Shown: piece after piece, positions 47,564 through 60,457 of the stretch | Position numbering within the stretch: position 1 is the first letter of the stretch | How the letters are laid out: every line of letters begins with the position of its first letter | NCBI GenBank assembly: GCA_001632425.1 | Contig: KV425566.1 | Coordinates: forward strand, 124,001 to 188,000 | Direction of reading: 5' to 3' | Length of the DNA stretch: 64,000 nt | DNA from: Neolentinus lepideus HHB14362 ss-1 | Taxonomy: Eukaryota; Basidiomycota; Agaricomycetes; Gloeophyllales; Gloeophyllaceae | The notes under the pieces: model-generated | The model's input: the letters and a program-made list of their open reading frames with translations, nothing else | Databases searched by the model: none | What the model was told of the DNA's origin: nothing | Program-made: the position numbers and the translations under genes

Positions 47564-48817
47564 ATGTCGAGGTCCTATGATCGCGGTATGCGTTCATCAA
47601 CCTGGACTCGTTACCAAAACTGAGGAGATCGTATGCAGCACTTACCGTCTTCTCGCCTGATGGACACTTATTCCAGGTGAGTGATTTCGTTCTGTTAAAT
47701 CAAGGCAACACTAGAGCTCATATATACTTGTGTCTAGGTTGAATACGCTAATGAGGCCGTCCGGAGGGGAACTTGCGCTGTTAGTGTCCACCCCGATGTG
47801 CTGTAACTACTGAATATCCATCGCTGTGTTCAGGTTGGCGTTCGGGGAAAGGACATCGTCGTGTTAGGAGTAGAAAAGAAGTCTGTGCTTCAGCTGCAAG
47901 ACCCCAGAACTGTGCGAAAGGTTGTAATGCTGGACGATCATATTTGCCTCGCTTTTGCAGGTGCGCTATAACCGTCATTGACAGTCGTACTTTGATCATG
48001 AAGATTGTGAGCAGGTCTGACCGCGGACGGACGTGTTCTTATTGACAAGGCACGGATGGAATGTCAGAGCCATCGTTTGACTGTGGAAGATCCTGTGACT
48101 GTGGAATACATAACAAGACACATAGCTGGTATCCAGCAGGTGAGAAACCACAGCGTCCCTTGTAACTAGCGAAGTTTACCGTTCTCAGCGATACACGCAA
48201 TCCGGAGGTGTACGGCCATTTGGTATCTCTACATTGATTGTCGGATTTGACCCACATGACACGCGACCACGGCTCTACATGACGGAACCCAGTGGTATTT
48301 ACAGTGCGTGGAAGGTAAGGTCATTGTGTGTGTACGCGAACAGTATTGCTTGATGCAATTGCTGCAGGCAAATGCCATTGGACGTTCATCGAAGACTGTC
48401 CGGGAGTTCTTGGAGAAGAACCACAAGGACGACCTAACACGAGAGGAGACAATCAAATTGACGATCAAGAGTTTGTTAGAGGTTGTACAGACTGGCGCAA
48501 AAAACATCGAGATCAGTGTCATGGAGAGTTATGGGAAGGTTACGGTAAGTCTCGTAGCCTGACTCTGCTCTGGTGTTCTTGTTCACTGCTGTCACGCAGG
48601 CTTTAGATCTCTCGCAAATTGAGGCAATCGTGCAAGAAATTGAGAGAGAGAAGGAGGCTGGTAAGAATCTAGTCATAATATCCAATCGCGGTTGCTAATA
48701 TTTACGAATCTTTCAGAGGCCGAAAGAAAGAGGTCAAGACTGGCTGCCACAGCTGCTGGTCAAGCCGCCATGTCTTCTCGGGCCGGAGACGCAGCGCAGC
48801 CCTCCGGACAGCAGTAG
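47564..48817 (+). CDS. PRE6: 20S proteasome subunit alpha-4
   Basis: This is one of seven alpha subunits of the 20S core particle. The protein begins [20 protein letters not shown] (the alpha-type N-terminal signature), then [120 protein letters not shown] and [27 protein letters not shown] is characteristic of the PSMA7/Pre6 type. About nine exons, several under 50 nt, are split by GT-AG introns. The C-terminal extension ([20 protein letters not shown] to SGQQ) is longer than in yeast and low-complexity. The TAG is at 48815-48817. It is followed on the same strand by deaminase copy 2. Confidence 0.95.
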
Positions 48818-49126
48818 GCATTCGTGTACCATTGTATCTTTCGTTGTAGTCATCTCGTTCATCAATGCTTATACTTTCGGAACACTCGGTGAGCTCGTCT
48901 TGAAGTGCACGAAGTACATAGAGAGCACTATCAAAATGCGGCCTTCGTGCAGCGTCCCGGCTACTTGAGTAATTGCCGTAGCATGATTGATCGATCGTAT
49001 ACAGCGTACTGATTGGACGATGTCTTTCCTGGAGTCATTGAGCATATTCGGGTCCGTCCGCTCGCTTATCTTCACATTGCACCCGAGAAATTCACCATCG
49101 AAAGACCTTACTCCGCATTCTATACT

Positions 49127-51407
49127 ATGGCTGAGCCGTCCTTTTCAAGCATCCATGAGTATATCGCCAAACGGGAGGCATTTATCAACGATGAACGGAC
49201 CCTCAGACGGGAACATGCTAGGCTCAAAGCGTGTTCTGACGTTGAAGCACAGGCGGACAGAATTATCCGCAAGATACGCAAGGAAGAGGCCTTGACGATT
49301 TGGAGCGAAGAGAGCGACTCGATTCCGCATATCTTTCCAGGAATGGAGTTCTTAACATGTATGATTAAGTCTTAAATCATTGATATGTGAATGCTTCACC
49401 TAAATGATCGTCATGCAGCGAGGGATATAATCGTGAAGACGAAGTTGTTCAATATTTTGACGAAGGTGACTGCGTCAACGGGCTATAATCCATGATAACA
49501 CAACTGAGCCATCGAAAGATGCCCAAGGGCGCGCTTCTCCATGCGCATCTCGACGCGATGGTCAATACGCGGACGTTGCTCCGGCTCGCGCTTCAGCAGC
49601 CACATATGCACGTCCGCGTCCCGAGCGTCCTCAATTCATCCTCGATTAAGACGATGCTTCCGGAGTTTAGTGTGTGTCCTGAAGAAGAATGGTCCAGTCT
49701 GCCATCGCTTGCAGATGCTTCGTATTCACCTGGGGAATGGGTGAAAATTCAGCAAGCAAGAAGAAGCTTTCCCCCGGAACTTGGTGGTCCTCAGGGTTTT
49801 GACGACTGGGTCATTGGCTGTCTGACTATTAACCCGGCGGAGGCATATGGAACACATAGGACTACCGACAAGGTAGGTAGTCGATGTTCACAAGGAGTCT
49901 TGATTACTGATCTTGTGTCATTTCGGCATAGATTTGGAAGAAGTTCACTGACACGTTCCGCGTATCAATCGTGTGTCTGATCCTCCCATCCTCAAGCAAT
50001 AGGATATAATGGCACTATCTTCTAGGGTCTGATTCGCTACCAACCCATCTGGTCTCAATACATAAAAGAATTCTTTCTCGCCTCCGTCGAGGATGGAATC
50101 TCCTACATTGAAGCCCGCATCAACTTTGGTCCCAAGTAATCTGATTTCGCTTCTACACTACGTATGCCCTACTCAAATGCCGATAATGAGCACTTCAGAA
50201 CCATGTTCAATGCAGAAGGCTATAACATCGTTCCCGGTCGGGAATGGGTGCGCATATTCTGTCGCGTAATCCGCGAAGTCAAGCAGGAGATGAAAGAACA
50301 AGGCCGCCAGGATGCCTTCCTCGGTGCCAGAGTAGGTCTTTTTGCATCGTCGTGAAGAGCTATAAGCTAAAGTTATGAGATAAGATCATATATAGCATCA
50401 TCAGGATCTATACCCCCGAGGAGATGGATTGGTATATGGAAGAATGTCTTGCGCTCAAGCAGGAGTTCCCTGACATCATTGCGGGCACGTCTTTTCTACC
50501 TGCGTTTTCCAAATCCGGACTTACTTGCGGTTTCTGTATTCAGGATTCGACTTAGTGGGCCATGAAGACTCCCTCTACCCGTTGACTCACTATTTGCCAC
50601 AACTCCTGCATTTCCAGAAGCGACAAAAGGAACTGGGAATACACATACCGTTCATTTTCCATGCGGGGGAAACACTGGGAGATGGTACACCTGCGGACGG
50701 TAACCTCTACGATGCAATTTTGTTGGAGACGAAGCGAATCGGACATGGGTAAGTGCGATGAGGGGCGAGTAGAAACACAGACTGATGAGGGTGAAATAGG
50801 TTCTCGCTCGCGAAGCATCCGAAATTAATGGATATTTGTAAGACGAAGGGGATTGCAATCGAAATGTGTCCCATTTCGTAGGTATATTTGTTATAACAAA
50901 AAATACGGTCCGCTGACAGAACTGCATCCGGCCACAGCAATGAAATTCTTGTGAGTATCCTGACACTATTAAGTACTTCAAAAATTACGATTCGATCGGA
51001 AAACAGCGCCTGACATCGTCCATGCTCATGCACCCTCTGCCGATTATTGTGAATCACGGCATACCCGTGGTACTATGCTCCGACGACCCAGCGGTTTTCG
51101 GGAACATGGGCCTAACGTTTGATTACTTCCAGGTTAGCTGCGCTTCAGAATCGTTTTGATTTCTTTGTTGAAGATTTGTATCATTAGGTCCTGGTGTCCA
51201 GCGAGCTGACTGGCTTGACTACCCTTGGTCAGATCGCGAGAGACAGTATAGAGGTGGGATCACATTCTAACAGAACACGTCTCTTGTCTGATTTTTATTA
51301 TCATGTAGTATTCTACCTTAGATTACGAAACGAAGTCTAAGGCACTTGCCGTCTGGGAGAAGCGCTGGCATGAATTTTGCAAAGAAGTGGTTGCCCTTGG
51401 AACCTAA
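49127..51407 (+). CDS. adenosine deaminase-related (ADGF/CECR1-type) protein, copy 2
   Basis: It begins [20 protein letters not shown] and follows copy 1 exon by exon. Active-site motifs are intact: [47 protein letters not shown] and [13 protein letters not shown]. It differs from copy 1 at scattered sites, for example HAHLD in place of HGHLD. A small exon ([12 protein letters not shown]) sits between [18 protein letters not shown] and [15 protein letters not shown], as in copy 1. It ends [17 protein letters not shown] at the TAA 51405-51407. No signal peptide is visible. Both copies look functional; a duplication followed by point divergence is the simple reading. The expected activity is deamination of adenosine or related nucleosides, but the exact substrate in fungi is uncertain. 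Confidence 0.88.
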
Positions 51408-51721
51408 ACTTGTGCAATAGAATGGGAAATCCTTGACAGCTTCAGCCCCGAAGGGATTTGTAGATGCTATAGCTCCGGAAAGTGCTTGTGTCATCATTTG
51501 GAGGTGAATGAAAGACGCATTCACGAAGTGTTCCACCAGGACAGTGCCACAATTAATGCCACAGATCCTATCTGCACTTTGTTACGTAAGGTAGTGATCG
51601 GGCCTATGTAGCGCGACACGACCTGACACGACACGGTCCGACGTGCACATACGCTTGATCTCCTGTTCGAAACTGGCCATTTACCATTGTCTCATCCGTC
51701 AGCGGGCTGTGTAGGATCAAC
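51408..51721. other. intergenic region between deaminase copy 2 and GEA1
   Basis: This is the upstream region of the Arf-GEF gene. Short GACACGAC repeats occur at about 51613-51636. A 72-codon minus-strand ORF overlapping the deaminase 3' end shows no features. Confidence 0.5.
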
Positions 51722-54700
51722 ATGCAGTCCTTCAGGTATTCCCCAAGTCAGGGAACCATTTCCAAGAAACATATCTTGGAGGCCGAGATACTCTCAGTGA
51801 CTACTGCCATGCGCAAGAATTCAAGATGGGCATCTTCTACGAACACCGTAAATGCAAGGGATTCTACCCTTGCGAGTACTCTAGGCTTGCGAATACCGAC
51901 AGCTACCCCTACCCACAGTATCTTTGAACGCGGAAGCAGGGAGAGGGAATTGATGGCGAATTTCCAGGAATTGAGACGAGAAGTGAAGGACACGGACGGT
52001 CGGTACTTCTAGTCTAGCTAGCTTGTTGTAGTGTTGATTTAGAAAAATGTATCCAAGATATCGAGTCAATATACTTGTCCTCCATACTGGCACCTTTCTT
52101 CGCAATCATCCGGTCTCAATTATCCACCGGACCAATTACTTCGGCGGCCCTCTCAGCGCTCCATACTTTCTTCGTCTGTGGACTCATATCTGTGGACTCC
52201 CCGGGATTGGACAAGACCCTCACCGAACTTAGCAGCACGGTCTCACACTGTAAATTCGATGCCAGCGATTCGTCTGGTGATGAAGTCGTTCTACTCAAAA
52301 TCATGATGGTCATTCAGGACTGTATGTGCGGGAGCACAGGTAACTTGCTTGGGGATGTGGAAATATGCGACATGCTTGAGACTGTTCTGACTACATGTTG
52401 CCAAATGCGACTCAGCGGTGGGTAGGCTCCACTTAATCAGTGGCTATACGATTCATATTCTGTTACTCCTAGAGATTCTTCGGCGATCTGCTGAGTCGAC
52501 AATGCACCAACTGACAAGAGTAGTCTTTGCACGACTGCACAGTCTAGATCCTGAAGAGGAGGAAGCGAAGTTACTCGACGCCGATAATATAGGTCCCGAG
52601 GGAGATCTGTCCATGTCCGTAACGACGACTCTACCACCTGCCGATGATAATGTCTCGGGCACGAGTACGCGCAATGCGTCTGAAACTTCTGTCAATGCCT
52701 CTGCAGTAATGAACAACAACTCTCAGTTGATCACATGTGTGTCATGATTCTCTTTCTTGGCATGGTCCACTAACTATTACATAGATGGTCTTCCATCCAT
52801 CTTAGAACTGGTTCGCGTACTTATTAACATTCTGGACCCCAATGACAGGTTGCACACTGACTCCACACGCTTAACTGCACTGGACATTCTGAATGTAGCT
52901 TTGGAAATCGCAGGACCACGTATATGTGACTACCCCTCCCTCTCTGCTTTGATCCTCAGCGACGGTTGCAAGTACCTCTTTCAGCTTGCTCGTTCTGACA
53001 ACCCTTCTGTGCTACACCTTGCCCTCCGAACGATATCCACCATGTTCAACACAATGCGGAGACGTATGAAGCTTCAGCAGGAACTGTTCTTAGCGTTTGT
53101 GATGGACCGTCTTGCGCCGCCTGTCACCAACAAGTCTGCCGCTTCCCTTGATCCCTCTGCCAAGAAAGGATCACCTCACCCTGGTACTCCTGCTCTGCTG
53201 TCACCTCGCTTAGGCTCCGAACCTGACCGCGAGAAAGGAAGTCCTCTGCCACCTAGACTACTGGTTAATCCTGCTCGCGGAGAGACGCGGGAGCTGATGC
53301 TTGAGATTTTGGCACAGATTTCGCGTCATCCTAGCTTTGCGGTGGATTTGTACACAAATTACGACTGCGACATCAACTGTGAAGATATGTTTGAACGTCT
53401 GGTGGACTTTCTTACCAAGGTATGCGGTTAAGGTTCATACTTTCCATCTCCAGGATCAACGTCATGTTGTAGGGCGTCTATGCTGTTCATATACAAGGAG
53501 GATTCGAAGTGCCTCAGCAGAACTCGCAGTATTTGTGTCTAGATCTCCTGTTAGCATTTGTGAACCACATGGCGAACCGCGCTCAAGGTGTAAGTCATTG
53601 GGATCTGGTCATATTCGTCGACTAACTGATTTTATTATAGCTGAGCGAACCGTGGCCACCGGTAGACTCCATATGATTCTCTTCATACTTATTCATTGAT
53701 GACCGCACTCGACAGGAATTCGTCCCACGTGAGGAGCTCATGCAGAACAAGTCTCGAAAGAAGCTGGTCATGACTGGAGCAGGCCGCTTCAATACCAAAC
53801 CGAAAACTGGAATAGCGTTCTTAGAAGAGAACGGCCTCATCTACGCCGATCTTTCTCCCTCGGTCTCTAAAGCAGAGAGCCTTGCTAAATTTCTGAAGAG
53901 TTGTACGCGCCTGGATAAACGCTTGCTCGGAGACTTCATCTCGAGGCCTGAAAACATTGACGTGTTGAGGGCATTCATCGGTCTATTCGATTTCAGGGAT
54001 GTGAGTGGGCTGATCACTACGTCTAATGCACCATGCTGATTGAACTTCTGTCAGAAACCCGTTGTGGATGCTATGAGGGAGCTCCTGGAGTCCTTCCGCT
54101 TACCTGGCGAATCACAACAAATAGATCGTATTACTGAGACCTTCGCACAAATCTATTTCGCGTCCCATCCTGGTAAGCATTGTTTGCCTCATAGATAATT
54201 CTGCCTGGCTTCCTGACGTCTGTAACGTTCGTAGCCGAAATTAAGAATCAGGATGCCGTATACGTATTGGCGTTTTCCATCATCATGCTGAATACGGACT
54301 TGCACAATCCTCAAGTCCGGGTAAGCACTCTTGAGAATTGATTAATGCTTTCCTTCAGATTAACGAGACCAGAAAAGGATGACTATTGAGGATTATACCC
54401 GGAACCTCCGAGGGGTGAATGACGGCACAGATTTCTCTCCGGAATTCATAGTTAGTCTGCTCTGTCTATGTTAGAAATAGTTATTGATCTTCCACAGCGC
54501 AACATATATGAGAGTATACGAAGACAAGAGATGGTGATGCCCGAAGAGCATACCGGTCAATTGGGCTTCGAGTACGCTTGGAAAGAGCTTCTCATGCGAG
54601 CACGACAATCTGGTACCGTTTTCCTCCATCTTTTCTGTCTACCCAGCTCATGCATATACAGGTGACTTCTTCATGTGTAATGCATCGGACTTCGACATCG

Positions 54701-57248
54701 AGATGTTCAAGTCATGCTGGAAGTCAATCATATCAGCCATCGCCTACGCCTTCATCAACTTTGAAAACGACCATGTGATGGAGCGTGCTATCTCTGGCTT
54801 CCGACAATGTGCTAGCCTGGCTGGTTACTTCCACCTTCCGGATGTATTCGATTACATCGTCGTCTCACTGTCTCAGGCTACAAGCCTGCTATACGATTCC
54901 CTCCCTACTCAGGTCCCCAATTATCCCACGGTGGATGTCGATGGCCAAGTTGTCACTGTGTCTTCTTTGGCCGTCAAGTTTGGTACAAACCTGAAAGGAC
55001 AGTTAGCTGCCGTAGTCTTGTTCAACATTGTTAACGGGAATGGTAATGCGTTACGAGAAGGTTGGACACAGGTCAGTTGCTGAACGGAAGTGCGCTATCT
55101 CCATGTCACCCACTGATTCTTTTGTCAGATATTCGAAATGTTCGCAAGTCTCTTCCTGCACTCCTTATTACCAGTTCGGATGCTTCAGATGGAAGACTTC
55201 TTAGGTGGCGTCTCTATGATTCCTCTGCGAGGGAAACAACCACCTAGGTCGGCACCCCGTGGCGAAGGTGGCTTGCTTTCTGCTCTATCATCCTACCTTA
55301 TGACGCCGTATGGAGCAAGCGCCGAGGCGGATATCCCAGAGGCCACGGATGAAGATGTAGAGAATACACTCTGCACCATTGATTGCATCACTGCGTGCCG
55401 ATTAGATGAACTATACGGGCAAATTATGTAAGGCTTACAATTGAACGCACTCGACAAGGCCTGACTATTTACTTTCAGGCAACTTGATCTGGAACCTCTC
55501 ATCGCAGCTATTCGTGCCTTAGAGGCATTGGCGCACGAGAGGACTGTGGCTAGGCTCAAGCAAGAATTTGAGGACGTGCCTTCCCCTTCGGATCATCCAG
55601 GTTCAGTGCGGGAAGGATCGGACACTCTCCCATATGACCCAGCCTCCGTATTTCTACTAGAAACCATGATCAGTATTGCTCGTCAGGCGTCACAACATAT
55701 CGAAGAACTTTGGTAGGATGTTCCACAATCAGATGGGTGTTGTGGCTTACGTTTCTACAGGCCCATATTATTTGAACATATGTCGGCATTGTTGTCTGCG
55801 TCCTCACAGTACAGCGTGCTGCTAATTGAGCGTGCCGTAGTCGGACTGTTGCGCCTGTGTCTTCTGCTAGCCAGCAAGGTATGGCTTTATTTAACAGGAA
55901 ACGTTGCATTGGTACTAAATATAAACAGCCTTCTCTTCGCGATCAGATCTATGTGTCCATAGATCTTCTGGGAGATTTGCCACCCAGTGTGCTCAACTCC
56001 GTCGGGGAACAAGTCGTCACCGGTTTGGACCTCATCTTCAAGAGGCATCCAGACATCGCTAGGTACCGTGTATGTGACTTCTGTGTGTACATCGAGGACT
56101 AAATACTCGTCTAGGTCGCAAACTGAATGGAATCTCGTTTTCGCCCTTCTACGGAAAACAATCTCACATCCAGAGGCAGCACGGCAGTCTTTCGACTTCG
56201 TTCAACGTCTTGCAATCCAAGGCGCCACATTGGACAACTTTTCTTGCCTTGTGACGATGCTGGATGAGTTTTGTTCAATCGCTAGCTTATCTGCAGAGAA
56301 TCAACGCGGCCAGGAGCCACAAGGGAGACGCCCCGTGACGACGAACGCTTTAAAGTGAGTAACCTTCCGGTGTTCATGATGATAGCGCCGTTTGACCTGT
56401 CCCTAGTTCACCTGTCGTTGACAGAGGTCGTCAAGCTGTGGATTTACTAGCGGAGCTTAGCAAGCAATTACCACCACTTCTCAAGGTCGCTGTCGACCCA
56501 ACGCAAGGTAAGTAAATTAAACATTCTGTCATCACGTTCGGGGATCTAAAGCTGCCGTCCTTAGAATGGCGCCGGCTATGTCTGCCTCTGCTCATAACAC
56601 TGGGTCGTCACTCAACCAATGCGTCTAAGGATATCCGTCAGAATGCGCTGTCTCAGCTGCAGCGTATCACGTTGGGTCCTCACATTCTACCAGCTGGCCA
56701 AGACGGTAGTTGCGTCCAGGCAATCTTTGGCGAAGTTCTCTTCCCTGTCTTGGATGAATTACTAACGGCGGACGTAGCCCGTCGTGACCCACGAGGAGTC
56801 CAAGAGACCCGCTTACGGGCCTCGACTTTATTGTGCAAAGCGTTTATGCACTTTGAAGTTCGCGAGGGCCAGCCCATCCCTGAAGTGAAGGACGTGTGGA
56901 CTCGCGTCCTTGACATTCATGAACGGCTGATGAAGGGAGGTTGGGGTGATCAAATGGTAAGTCCTATCCTCAGCTCGTGAGATCTGCATATTTAAGCGTC
57001 AGCAGGTGGAAGCTGTGACGGAGTCCCTCAAGAACGTTGTTCTGGTGATGGATGCGACGGGCATACTTGTGCGGCCTTTGTCAGCGCACGGGCAGAACGA
57101 GGAGCGACAGGCCTTGTGGGAGATTACTGAGCAAAAGCTTGAGCACCTCATGCCGGGCTTTTTGGCGGAGATTGTTCCTGAGCCTCAAGTTGCTCTGGCT
57201 CAGCCTGAGCCGGCGGCCCCTCTATCACCATTATCGCAACCATCTTAG
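51722..57248 (+). CDS. GEA1: Arf guanine-nucleotide exchange factor, Gea/GBF1 type (Sec7 domain)
   Basis: Gea/GBF1 proteins activate Arf1 at the cis-Golgi for COPI coat assembly. The start is taken at 51722 (MQSFRYSPSQG); EAEILSVTTAMRKNSRWAS is the conserved DCB beginning. The HUS region includes the HUS box NYDCDINCEDMFERLVDFL. The Sec7 domain runs from FNTKPKTGIAFLEENGLI through SCTRLDKRLLGDFISRPEN and FRLPGESQQIDRITETFAQI, holding the catalytic Glu, to YVLAFSIIMLNTDLHNPQV and KRMTIEDYTRNLRGVNDGTD. Downstream HDS helices follow (FDIEMFKSCWKSIISAIAYA, SLAVKFGTNLKGQLAAVVLF, RDQIYVSIDLLGDLPPSV, SQTEWNLVFALLRKTI, EWRRLCLPLLITLGRHSTNA, LRASTLLCKAFMHFEVREGQ). The tail is Pro-rich (EPAAPLSPLSQPS), ending at TAG 57246-57248. 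Around twenty introns interrupt about 1,500 codons. It is the longest gene in the window. Confidence 0.93.
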
Positions 57249-57715
57249 CGAGAATCTCATGTATCCTGCGTACTGACGGGGTGGAAAAGTACGAGTATGA
57301 TGGAACTTGGGACACTATTTATGATATTCATCTGTACTACACTTTGTGCATTAGTAATGTCCGAGCATTCCTGCACGATCTCAGACCTCAGAACGCCTCG
57401 TTTACGAGTCCTCTCAAGCCTACCGGAACAGATAACGTTGGACACACTTATGATGCCCTCGTATGCGATCATCGTGGGCAACTATCGGTCCTGAATACAT
57501 TGCGATAGACACGATACGATCGAAAAGAAGGCGCTACTTATTATAGTTATCTCTAGATACCGATTAATATAGTCGTGAATTATAACATCCGAGAACGACA
57601 TATTCCAACGCAAGAGAAATCCGTGGAGATTGGTCAGAGCGAAAAAAGCAAACAAATAGAGTTACCCAAAGATATTACTTCCCCTGTCTGTGCGTGATTC
57701 ATCCGGTCATTCCGT
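57249..57715. other. intergenic region between converging GEA1 and the first epimerase gene
   Basis: The region is AT-rich 3' flanking sequence. Overlapping ORFs of 65-75 codons on both strands lack motifs. No gene is seen. Confidence 0.5.
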
Positions 57716-59546
57716 TCATTCCGTGCTTTCATCAAGGATCGGCCAGTTCTGCTCGGCCTTCCACTTCTCGATGACCTCTTTAAGCTCATCAATCCCGTAC
57801 GTCGGCCGCTTCAATGTGTAACCGACGGTCTTCTTGATCTTGCTGTTGTCCAAACCGATGCTCTGCTTCTCGAAGAGGCCGACGACCTGTGGGTGGATAT
57901 AGGGCGACAGCGGTGTGTTGGGGACAGGCGGTTTGGAGGTGGTGATCATCTCCGTCCATGTGCCGACATGGTCTTCGTTAATGTCCTCCGCGAGCTCGTC
58001 CATGTTGATCTGAAGAAGTGTATCAGTCGAAGAAACAAGACTATACAGAAGCTCCCGGACGGACCTTTGCCATGGCCCGAGTGAACAGATCAAAGTGTTC
58101 GATCGTGGTGCCGAATAATGAAGTGGGCACGCCGAGCCAAGACATGAACGTGTGATTGCTGTCATCCACCTAGAAGTGTCGTTCATTAATTGACGTGCTC
58201 GCTTGATAACCAGGATCAAAATCGAAGCACTCACAAGATTGAAAACAGGCGCAACGGGTTTGGCGTCCGGCGCACATGCACCCTCGAGCGCCTTGATCTT
58301 GCTCTTATCGTTGTGGAACAGGAGCGGCTCGCCCGCGACAGTATCTGCCTCCTGCCGGCCAAGCTTCGACATCCACTCTGCACATCCCCACGCGGCGCCA
58401 ACGACGTCATCGATGTGCGCGGTGTTGAAGGCGTGTTTCCCAGGAGAATGCCTGGTATGATAGGAGTGGGTGAATTGATGGGGATCAGAGCATGTGGTAG
58501 GCGTGACGTACATAGACTTCATGGGCTGCTTCGTGTAGCCGTAACACGCAGCCACGCATATTGCAGCGGTAACTGGCCGGCGATGAGTACAATAACTACA
58601 TCAGCGACGCGGAAGAAAACGTACATAGTCCGTAGTCAATGTAAGGCCCGTAGACGTATCCGACCCGAAGGATGACCAAGTTCAGGCTGGAGAAACATTC
58701 AGTACAACGAAGTGGTTATTTCAGGTTTCAGGCTTCATATCGACTTACTCTGGGATGGAAGCCAAAGCACGTAATGTCTCGTGCCACCAGATACCGCCCG
58801 GAGCGATCGGCTTAATATCGTCCTTCTCTGTCTGGCCTCCCTTCTCCGCCGTGTTATAGCACGGTATGTGTATTCGAACGTAAGCCTTGATGTTGCGCTT
58901 TGCAGCTTCAAGTCCAATGTGTCTGGCGATGTTGAAGGTATTCGCGATTTGTACCTGACGGATGTTTGAGCGCGTGATCGCATGTATAGGGGTAACAAAT
59001 TTACCTCCTCTGGTCGATCATTCCGTGCCTCACCCGTCAGATCAAAGACATAAGAAAAAGGTTCCTGCCCCTCCAGCGGGTTGAAGCAACCTTCGACGAT
59101 GGCTAGTGGGAGGATTGAGCTGATATGAACGATATTCTATCACAGCAAGGACATACATGGAACGGTTAAATTTGCCTGACGATACTCGACCTCTGGCTTC
59201 TCAAGGACCTTCGGGAACTCTGCCCCAAGGTAACTGGTATGCAACGGTTAAGGTGGAAGAGAAATAAGAGAGCATGATACATACCATGTTGCAGGAGCTA
59301 CAGAGTACTTGTCAACAATGCGCAGATGCTAGTCTCATCAAATATCAGAAAGTGATGATACGGAAGCAAACTCAAGTGAAACTGACGGAGACCAAGGGCT
59401 CGCCGTCCAGCGGGATGAGGAATTGGGCTAGTGCGCGAGAGAAAGTGTTCACGCCCCCTGACGGAAGAAGAGATCGGTTGAAGTGTATTGGATTGAACAG
59501 AAAAGGACAGACCAAAGATGATCGCGGTGGGTTTAGAGGAGGTCAT
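57716..59546 (-). CDS. NAD-dependent epimerase/dehydratase-like protein, paralogue A
   Basis: The start is the ATG at 59546 (MTSSKPTAIIFG); an intron (GTCTGT...GTCAG) leads to GVNTFSRALAQFLIPLDGEP, so the nucleotide-binding Gly-rich turn (FGGVNTFSR) is split by the intron. Then come LRIVDKYSVAPATCYLGAEF, PKVLEKPEVEYRQANLTVP, SYVFDLTGEARNDRPEEV, a Tyr-x3-type segment (YVRIHIPCYNTAEKGG), WWHETLRALASIPE, LNLVILRVGYVYGPYIDYG, HIDDVVGAAWGCAEWMSKLG and FNLVDDSNHTFMSWLG. The C-terminus is INMDELAEDINEDHVGTWTE through LDNSKIKKTVGYTLKRPT to ILDESTE, TGA at 57716-57718. This is an extended short-chain dehydrogenase fold of a type common in basidiomycetes, with no substrate known to me. A long minus-strand frame reads through two introns here. 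It forms a tandem pair with paralogue B. Confidence 0.85.
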
Positions 59547-60457
59547 GTCTGAGGAAAGCTAGACTAGAGAGGGGCCTCTTCAAAAGGAGTGTGTAAACAG
59601 GGCCGGTGGGAGATCGCGTTATAATCGGGATTTCTCGCGGTGCGGACAGGTCGTATTAGGCCAAGCGAACAGAAATCTCGATAATCCAGCACAATCTGGG
59701 CAATGTTCTGATTCCTGGCGTCGCGCTGGACGACTAGCAGGATGGATGGCCCGGGCTGGGCGGCTGATAATCAGGGCGGGTAGACTGCAGGCGGCGGCGA
59801 GGAAAATAGAAGAATAATGTGCCGGGAAATGTCGAGACGCAAGGAGACTGGTCAAGCGTCTGGAACAAGGACGCGAGCTGGTTCAAGTCGCCCCCAGGCT
59901 CTGGCGGTGAGTCAATCGCACACCTCGATCTCATCGTGAGATCCACCCAAACCTTAACGGGCCAGTCCGCCAACCGAACCGAGCTTTGTATGGGTGAAAG
60001 ATATTCCTTCATTAAGTGCCCGGTACCGTGGACCGCACTCCACCCCGAGGTTTGCCCGCCGCCCGAACCACGCGCTACCTCCGAAGCAACACATGCATTC
60101 AAACAATTCGAAACTGATATCAGTAGCTTTGACCTCAGTTGGCTACAATTGCTTAGTAGGGAAGCAACGTTTGGAAGCAACTCGTCGAGCGGACGATCAC
60201 GATCGACGATACATACCGAGGCACACGGTGTCTACGATGCCTTCTCTAGACGTCATTTAGCGTACCATCCCGGCGGCTCCCCCTCACGCGATGCCCCGAA
60301 TAATACCTGTGACCTGGCCAAGATAAATATAATATACACGAGAAGTATGTCTGCAACAGACTATGCTAAACAGAGCAAGAAGCACAACGACAAATCTTAC
60401 CATATACAATAAAAGATATAGTTGTGAGAATAACGCCCAATACTCTCGGTTCTCACA
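59547..60457. other. intergenic region between the tandem epimerase paralogues
   Basis: This is the promoter side of paralogue A and the 3' flank of paralogue B. A 197-codon plus-strand ORF (59819-60412) has no domain, no splice pattern and lies opposite another long ORF; I do not accept it as a gene. No repeat was noticed. Confidence 0.5.

Noticed and set aside
59819..60412. Plus-strand ORF of 197 codons between the epimerase genes
   Set aside because: No motif or splice pattern, and the opposite strand is open to nearly the same extent; lies in a promoter/3' flank.
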